A stretch of 63,651 bases of DNA, taken from contig CAMQXY010000004.1 in assembly GCA_947039005.1 (NCBI GenBank), forward strand, positions 1 to 63,651, written 5' to 3'. How positions within the stretch are numbered: position 1 is the stretch's first letter; every line of letters starts with the position of its first letter. This DNA is from an uncultured Photobacterium sp. (GTDB taxonomy: Bacteria > Pseudomonadota > Gammaproteobacteria > Enterobacterales > Vibrionaceae). A program made the translations under genes and the position numbers. Positions 58,074-63,651 of the stretch are shown in pieces. The notes beneath the pieces are model-generated. The model was not told the origin of the DNA, ran no database searches, and worked only from the letters and a program-made list of their open reading frames with translations.

Positions 58074-58913
58074 ATGCTGAGTTATCGCCACAGCTTTCAC
58101 GCTGGCAACCACGCAGATGTGGTTAAACACATTGTTCAAAGCCTAATTCTGGATGCACTCAAGCAGAAAGATAAACCGTTCGTGTATCACGACACTCACT
58201 CAGGTGTGGGTCGTTATGATCTCCAAGATGAGCGCAGCGAAAAAACCGGTGAGTTTAAGCAAGGTATCGCCCGTATTTGGTCACGCGATGATATCCCCGC
58301 AGAGATTGGCGCTTATATCGACGCGATCAAAGCACTTAATAATGATGACGAACTGCGTTATTACCCAGGATCACCCAAAGTTGCACGCGCACAAATCCGC
58401 GCTCAAGATCGAATGGTATTAACCGAATTACACCCAAGTGATTTCCCATTATTACTGCAAGAATTCCGCGGTGATCGCCAAGTAAAAATGTACCAAGAAG
58501 ATGCTTTTGCGCGTCTAAAAGCAAGCTTGCCGCCCAAAGAACGTCGAGGTGTAGTACTGATTGATCCGCCTTATGAGCTCAAGCATGAATATCAAGATGT
58601 GGTAAAAGCGATCAAGCACAGCCACCAACGCTGGGCAACAGGTACTTATGCTATCTGGTATCCAGTGGTTTACCGTGAAACAATTGATAACATGATTCAA
58701 GGTCTAAAAGATTTAGATATTCGCAATATTCTTCAAATTGAGCTTGGCGTAGAGCCTGATACTGAAGAGCGCGGCATGACCGCTTCTGGCATGATTGTGA
58801 TTAACCCACCGTGGAAACTAGCCAGCCAAATGGAGCAAATACTGCCATGGCTACAACAGGCAATTGCGCCTAATCATGGTCATCATAAGGTTGAGTGGAT
58901 CGTTCCCGAGTAA
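58074..58913 (+). CDS. rlmJ: 23S rRNA (adenine2030-N6)-methyltransferase RlmJ
   Basis: SAM-dependent methyltransferase of 279 residues. N-terminal 'MLSYRHSFHAGNHADVVKH' is the conserved opening of the RlmJ/ComJ family and the catalytic motif is 'LIDPPYELK' near residue 162. Between prlC and gor, exactly the E. coli context. Confidence 0.96.
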   Translation: MLSYRHSFHAGNHADVVKHIVQSLILDALKQKDKPFVYHDTHSGVGRYDLQDERSEKTGEFKQGIARIWSRDDIPAEIGAYIDAIKALNNDDELRYYPGSPKVARAQIRAQDRMVLTELHPSDFPLLLQEFRGDRQVKMYQEDAFARLKASLPPKERRGVVLIDPPYELKHEYQDVVKAIKHSHQRWATGTYAIWYPVVYRETIDNMIQGLKDLDIRNILQIELGVEPDTEERGMTASGMIVINPPWKLASQMEQILPWLQQAIAPNHGHHKVEWIVPE

Positions 58914-59109
58914 ACGATTTATATTATTTTTCGACTAAAAAGCAGCTGCACCTTAGTGTGGCTGTTACATTCCTTTCGTGACAATCATCATTTCCGATGG
59001 TAAAACACATTACTAATCGATTTTTCCGATTTTAAATCCTCGTCACTCAGCCCAATCTTGATTACACTAGGTGACAGTGAATATTCATAACATCTATTGG
59101 AGTAAAGTC

Positions 59110-60462
59110 ATGGCGAAGCATTTTGATTACATCTGTATCGGTGGCGGTAGCGGTGGTATTGCATCAGCAAACCGTGCAGCAATGTATGGCGCTAAAGTAG
59201 CAATCATTGAAGCAAAAGCCCTCGGCGGCACTTGCGTTAACGTCGGTTGTGTACCAAAGAAAGTCATGTGGCATGGTGCCCAAATCGCAGAAGCTATGCA
59301 CCTTTACGCGAAAGATTATGGCTTTGACGTTGATGTAAAAAGTTTTAACTGGGGCAAACTGGTTGAAAATCGTGAAGCTTACATCAGCCGCATTCACGCT
59401 TCTTACGACAATGTACTTGGCAATAACAACGTTGAAGTGATCAATGGTTTTGCTACCTTTGTTGACGCTAAAACAATTGAAGTTAATGGTGAGCATTACA
59501 CTGCCGATCATATTTTGATTGCCGTTGGTGGTGAACCGACTATTCCTAATGTCCCTGGTGCTGAGTTCGGTATCGATTCTAATGGTTTCTTTGAGTTAGT
59601 TGAGCAACCTAAGCGTACTGCTATTGTCGGCGCAGGTTACATCGCCGTTGAAATCGCAGGTGTATTAAGTGCTTTTGGTACTGATACTCACCTGTTCGTT
59701 CGTAAAGAATCACCACTACGTAGCTTTGATCCAATGATTGTTGATACGTTAGTAGAAGTAATGGCAGCAGAAGGTCCAACTCTGCACACCCATTCAATTC
59801 CTAAACAAGTGGTTAAAGAAGCTGACGGCTCGATTACACTGCATTTTGAAAACGGTGAATCTCACAATACCGATTTACTGATTTGGGCGATTGGTCGTCA
59901 CCCAACCACTGACAAAATCAACCTTCAAGCAACCGGTGTTGAAACTAATAGCCGCGGTTACATCAAGGTTGATCAATTCCAACAAACCAATGTTGCTGGC
60001 ATTTATTGTGTGGGTGACATCATGGAAGGCGGTATCGAACTAACCCCTATTGCGGTTAAAGCAGGTCGTCAATTATCTGAGCGTTTGTTTAACAACAAGC
60101 CTGAAGCGAAGATGGATTACAAATTAGTACCAACGGTTGTCTTTAGTCACCCACCAATTGGTACTATTGGTCTTACAACTCAAGAAGCGATTGATCAATA
60201 CGGTGAAGAGAACGTAAAAGTCTACCAATCAGGCTTTACGGCGATGTACACCGCTGTCACAACGCATCGTCAGCCATGCAAAATGAAACTTGTTTGTGCG
60301 GGCGCGGATGAGAAAGTGGTTGGTCTACACGGCATCGGTTATACCGTTGATGAAATGATCCAAGGTTTTGGTGTTGCAATGAAGATGGGCGCAACTAAAG
60401 CTGATTTCGATAGCGTTGTTGCTATCCACCCTACAGGTTCTGAGGAATTTGTTACCATGCGT
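59110..60462 (+). CDS. gor: Glutathione reductase
   Basis: FAD- and NADPH-dependent enzyme that keeps glutathione reduced. The start at 59110 has GGAG at 8 bases and gives 451 residues plus stop (stop codon 60463-60465). FAD motif '[15 protein letters not shown]', redox disulfide Cys42/Cys47 in '[13 protein letters not shown]', NADPH motif '[12 protein letters not shown]' and C-terminal '[12 protein letters not shown]' with the active-site His and Glu. Follows rlmJ. Confidence 0.97.
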
Positions 60463-60485
60463 TGATCTTACTAACGCTTTCAATT

Positions 60486-60533
60486 AAAGCTGGTTTTTTC
60501 CTTTTTTATAAATTGGATAACCAGCTTTTTTTT
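60486..60533 (+). terminator. Terminator of gor
   Basis: Ten-base stem AAAGCTGGTT/AACCAGCTTT with a 23-base loop, then a T run. Confidence 0.8.
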
Positions 60534-60583
60534 CATCTATTAAACGAGACTAACCGCCTAACGATAACCCTGTTAATTTTCAT

Positions 60584-61177
60584 TTAACCGTGGTGGTGAT
60601 GACCATCTTCATGGTTATGACCACAACTACAGCTTGGTGCAATCACGGTCTGAATAGGGGTTAACGTAATTTTAGTCAATAACTCTTCAGTACTAACGGT
60701 ATTTAATAAATGCATGTTCTCAGCATTAACCGCCATTGGATCTTCAATTGCACGTTGAGTTTGCATAACGTCAATCATTTGTTGAGTCACCGCTTCTGGT
60801 AACGACAACTCACGGATCACTTTAAGTTCATTGTTCGCCGTATCTAGTGCCATCATTGATAATGCCAGTGTTGATGTAGTTGGCTGTTGAAAATATTCAC
60901 TTGGAATAGCAGCAGCATTAAACTGAATATCAAACGCCAATTCAGCCAATTTAAACACCACCAAACAACCGCCATTATCAGTTTTCATCAAACCGAACTC
61001 TGCGGTGGCTTCTGCCATCATTTGTTGTTCTTCTACTGTAATACCATTTAAACCGATAAAAACAATATTACTCATATCGTTACGGAACATCTCAATGACT
61101 GCGCCATCGCCGGCAACAAACGGATGTTCATCAATAATCTGACCGACATGAAATTGCTGATTTGAATGTGCTGCCAT
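60584..61177 (-). CDS. Unknown protein with His/Cys-rich metal-binding tail
   Basis: I do not recognise the main body of this 197-residue protein. The last 16 residues, 'SCSCGHNHEDGHHHHG', hold two Cys and seven His, a likely metal-binding (nickel, zinc or copper) tail like those of SlyD- or HypB-type metallochaperones, to which the body shows no likeness. GAGGT lies before the ATG at 61177. No signal peptide or membrane segment. Single gene convergent to gor. Confidence 0.75.
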   Translation of the reverse strand: MAAHSNQQFHVGQIIDEHPFVAGDGAVIEMFRNDMSNIVFIGLNGITVEEQQMMAEATAEFGLMKTDNGGCLVVFKLAELAFDIQFNAAAIPSEYFQQPTTSTLALSMMALDTANNELKVIRELSLPEAVTQQMIDVMQTQRAIEDPMAVNAENMHLLNTVSTEELLTKITLTPIQTVIAPSCSCGHNHEDGHHHHG

Positions 61178-61341
61178 GGTGTACCTCATCGTTATTTAAG
61201 CTTAATTATTTCAGTTTGCACGAAATCACAAGCATTTATGTTATGGATCTATTCTAACCGTTACCTTGTGATTAACAATACTATCAAAATCAAAAACACT
61301 GTTACCAATGAGTAATAGTTTTGCCTGATAACAATCATAAA

Positions 61342-61368
61342 AAAGCCCTAACAATAAGTTAAGGCTCT
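61342..61368 (-). terminator. Terminator of the cupin gene
   Basis: On the minus strand AGCCTTAAC/GTTAGGGCT (one G-T pair) followed by TTTTTT, about 30 bases past the stop. Confidence 0.8.
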
Positions 61369-61396
61369 AATTTATAATAATTAAATATTATCTCTT

Positions 61397-61789
61397 TTAT
61401 TTTGCAGGTGCGAAATCTGCAGCCGCTGGACGATGTGCAGTATAGATAGCTTCACCATCACTCTCTGCATCAAAGATAACTTTAACATCAGGTGTAAATA
61501 GCAGCACATCACCAACCTCTGCTACATATTTTGTACCCGCCTCGTCACGAACAACAATCTTACCTTTAGTAATCACTTTGTATTCAACAGAATCATAAAA
61601 GTATTCAAATTCAACCCCAGGTGACATTGTGAAATGACCCATGGTTAATGCGTTACTGTTTGTTGTTACTGCAACTTCAGCCATATCACTTTTTAAGCCA
61701 GTGACGTCTAATAACTTGCTTAAATCATTTAATTTAAATGAGCCTGATTTAATTAATGTGATACCTGATGTTGTGGTTAATGTTGTCAT
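61397..61789 (-). CDS. Cupin-domain protein, EutQ-like
   Basis: 130-residue single cupin domain. 'GHFTMSPGVEFEYFYDSVEYKVITKGKIVV' and 'VGDVLLFTPDVKVIFDAES' resemble the C-terminal cupin of EutQ (ethanolamine utilisation), but no eut genes are near and the N-terminal EutQ part is missing. The usual cupin metal-binding His residues are largely replaced (Glu/Tyr at 'EFEYFY'), as in EutQ. Role unknown. Confidence 0.75.
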   Translation of the reverse strand: MTTLTTTSGITLIKSGSFKLNDLSKLLDVTGLKSDMAEVAVTTNSNALTMGHFTMSPGVEFEYFYDSVEYKVITKGKIVVRDEAGTKYVAEVGDVLLFTPDVKVIFDAESDGEAIYTAHRPAAADFAPAK

Positions 61790-62286
61790 AGGATAGTCCT
61801 TGTTATTTATAAGGCATTAAGCTCAACCACTATGGTTAACTGTCAGCATAATTATTGGATTTAGTTGTTACAAAAAAGAAGCAATGCACTTTTAATTATT
61901 TTTTATTACCTTTCGGTCAGTGCTTAACATCAAGTGAGTAATTAAACACACCTTAATGTTGCAACAAAGTCTATCTCATAAACAAAAATCAACAATAGAC
62001 AAAAAAAATAAAGACTATTACCACTAGGTAACAATAGCGAGTTATCAAATCTCGCTTTCTCTTTAGAATAGATTCAAACAACAATACCATCACCTTTTTG
62101 AGAATAAAAAATCCAAACAATCGCATAAATAACCAGATTTTTAGACGTAAACTATTCCATCTGCTCATTAAAAACGGTAATCTTCGACTCCTTATTTATG
62201 GGATAACAGTGAATAGTTATTCCAACAAAAACCTCGGGGATACCCCCATTAATTCGGCCGTTTCTACCAGTAGGTTATAGACAAAT
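61790..62286. other. Intergenic region between cupin and YjiH genes
   Basis: About 500 AT-rich bases between divergent genes, which must hold both promoters. I see no credible RNA gene or strong repeat. A 60-codon plus-strand frame at 62098-62280 lacks a ribosome site and looks like chance. Confidence 0.5.
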
Positions 62287-63651
62287 ATGCATCAACAAGC
62301 AGTCGCACCACCTAAAGATCTCAATAATTGGTTAATGTTTATCATCCCATCATTAATTGGGGTGTTTTTATTTATGGCACCGATTAACTTTGGCGGTGAC
62401 ATTACCATTCCGATCGCTGTATTAGCCAAAACCATCCAAATCCATTTTGAAAATTCACTCACGTCAATTGTGACAGGAGTGATCAGTATCACCGCCGTAA
62501 TGTCGATCATTACCAAACTGTTTAAACCCGGATTTATTCTCCGTAATAGTTTCGTCAGTGGCTTATTAAATCCCTCTCTAATGTGGTTTATTGTCCAGCA
62601 ACTTGGCGCTATCTTTGCGGTAATGACCTACTTTAGTATTGGTCCAGTGATGTTTCGTAACGATGCCACTGGTGGCTTGGTATTAAATGATTTACTGCCA
62701 GTCTTATTTTCAGTGTTTATTTTTGCGGGCTTACTGCTACCGCTACTACTCAATTTCGGCTTACTGGAATTCTTTGGCACTTTATTTACGCGCATCATGC
62801 GGCCTATTTTTGGTTTGCCCGGTCGTTCATCCGTAAACTGTATTGCATCATGGCTCGGTGATGGTTCAGTTGGCGTCTTGCTGACCAGTAAACAATATGA
62901 ATCAGGTATGTATACCCAGCGTGAAGCAGCAGTTATTGGCACCACGTTCTCAGCAGTATCAATCACCTTTAGCTTAGTGGTTATTGCACAAGTAAATTTA
63001 GAACATATGTTTGCTCCATTTTACTTAACCATCTGTTTAGCGGGGTTAGTGGCGGCGATAATTGTGCCGCGTTTACCGCCATTATCACGTAAGAAAAATG
63101 TTTATATTAATGGCACCACAGAATCATCACATGATGAAACCGTTCCTGAAGGTCATAACGTTTTTTCTTATGGGCTTGAGCAAGCACTTAAAAAAGCCGC
63201 AGAAGTAAAAAGCCTTCCTGCAATTGCATTGGACGGTATAAAAAACGCGGTTGATATGGTGTTTGGTGTACTGCCTGTCGTAATGGCTATTGGTACAGTG
63301 GCATTGGTGGTTGCAGAAAATACCCCAATTTTTGATTACCTAGGGATGCCGTTTATTCCGTTTCTAGAATTGCTGCGTATTCCTGAAGCAGAAGCCGCCT
63401 CTAAAACAATCGTGGTCGGTTTTGCCGATATGTTCTTACCGTCAATTTTGGCATCAACCATTCAAAGTGATATGACCCGCTTTATTATCGCGGCAATGTC
63501 TGTTACTCAGTTAATTTACATGTCTGAAATTGGCGCGCTATTAATTGGTAGTAAAGTGCCGGTTAAAGCATGGGAATTATTTGTGATCTTTATTTTGCGT
63601 ACTCTGGTGACCTTGCCAGTGATTGCATTAATGGCACATTTGATTTTCTAA
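62287..63651 (+). CDS. YjiH-family membrane protein (nucleoside-recognition/Gate domain)
   Basis: Polytopic inner-membrane protein of 454 residues with about ten helices. The conserved core 'SWLGDGSVGVLLTSKQYESGMYTQREAAVIGTTFSAVS', quoted in outline, and 'IIKNAV'-like 'DGIKNAVDMVFGVLPVVMAIG' mark the YjiH family with the Gate domain of concentrative nucleoside transporters. Substrate unknown. The stop codon is the last three bases of the window, so the gene is complete. Confidence 0.85.
   Translation: MHQQAVAPPKDLNNWLMFIIPSLIGVFLFMAPINFGGDITIPIAVLAKTIQIHFENSLTSIVTGVISITAVMSIITKLFKPGFILRNSFVSGLLNPSLMWFIVQQLGAIFAVMTYFSIGPVMFRNDATGGLVLNDLLPVLFSVFIFAGLLLPLLLNFGLLEFFGTLFTRIMRPIFGLPGRSSVNCIASWLGDGSVGVLLTSKQYESGMYTQREAAVIGTTFSAVSITFSLVVIAQVNLEHMFAPFYLTICLAGLVAAIIVPRLPPLSRKKNVYINGTTESSHDETVPEGHNVFSYGLEQALKKAAEVKSLPAIALDGIKNAVDMVFGVLPVVMAIGTVALVVAENTPIFDYLGMPFIPFLELLRIPEAEAASKTIVVGFADMFLPSILASTIQSDMTRFIIAAMSVTQLIYMSEIGALLIGSKVPVKAWELFVIFILRTLVTLPVIALMAHLIF

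Noticed and set aside
62098..62280. 60-codon plus-strand frame before the YjiH gene
   Set aside because: No ribosome site, Asn/Ile/Lys-rich composition expected by chance in AT-rich DNA, and it ends 6 bases before the real gene in the promoter region.
1..63651. CRISPR array, prophage, integron or toxin-antitoxin locus
   Set aside because: I looked for regularly spaced repeats, phage structural genes, integrases and small paired genes of these types and saw none.

Overview
The window is a stretch of Gram-negative gammaproteobacterial chromosome, most likely Vibrionaceae and probably Photobacterium. That placement rests on low-to-middling GC, AT-rich intergenic regions, Vibrio/E. coli-like gene orders (lexA-plsB-ubiA-ubiC, glpE-glpG-glpR-glpD, ftsY-ftsE-ftsX-rpoH, rho-trxA/rhlB-gppA, prlC/rlmJ-gor, uspB-ftnA-uspA, fre-ubiD) and protein similarity judged by eye. 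No database search was run. There are no tRNA or rRNA genes, no CRISPR array, no prophage and no intact insertion sequence.

Layout. 1-4.3 kb: caa3-type cytochrome c oxidase operon (minus strand). 4.5-10 kb: lexA with two SOS boxes, plsB, ubiA-ubiC and a FliL-like exported protein. 10-14.2 kb: glycerol-3-phosphate locus (glpD, glpR, glpG, glpE). 14.2-14.7 kb: non-coding segment with a cluster of DnaA-box-like and GATC sites. 14.7-22 kb: rpoH, ftsX, ftsE, ftsY, rsmD, the DUF1145/DUF2007/DUF2500 small genes and a 26-residue membrane microprotein. 22-31.3 kb: acyltransferase, patatin, dps, EAL-HDOD protein, rhtB-pldB-yigL, EVE protein, lipoproteins, tapT-like gene. 31.9-40.4 kb: two tandem copies of an antiporter/arginine decarboxylase operon. 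41-42.2 kb: two cold-shock genes flanking two overlapping small ORFs. 42.5-50.8 kb: YhiN-type flavoprotein, MscS channel, uspB, ftnA, uspA, EamA transporter, fre, ferredoxin, ubiD. 51-60.5 kb: rho, trxA, rhlB, gppA, prlC, rlmJ, gor. 60.5-63.6 kb: His-rich-tailed unknown protein, EutQ-like cupin, YjiH-family membrane protein.

The most striking feature is the tandem pair of PotE-like antiporter + AdiA operons. From codon 5 of the first copy's antiporter to 17 bases past the adiA stop (3,859 bp, including a 218-bp spacer) I saw no difference between the copies. The ~300-bp leaders upstream and the terminators downstream are recognisably related but clearly diverged. That fits an old tandem duplication whose coding part has been homogenised recently by gene conversion while the control regions evolved apart. 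The inferred job is proton-consuming arginine decarboxylation with agmatine export (acid resistance), at two doses under two promoters.

Other points worth attention: the DnaA-box cluster between rpoH and glpE, UbiD carrying an internal tandem duplication of its C-terminal domain, the microproteins at 20839 and 41580, tandem hairpins between trxA and rho, and a conserved stem-loop between antiporter and decarboxylase in both copies.
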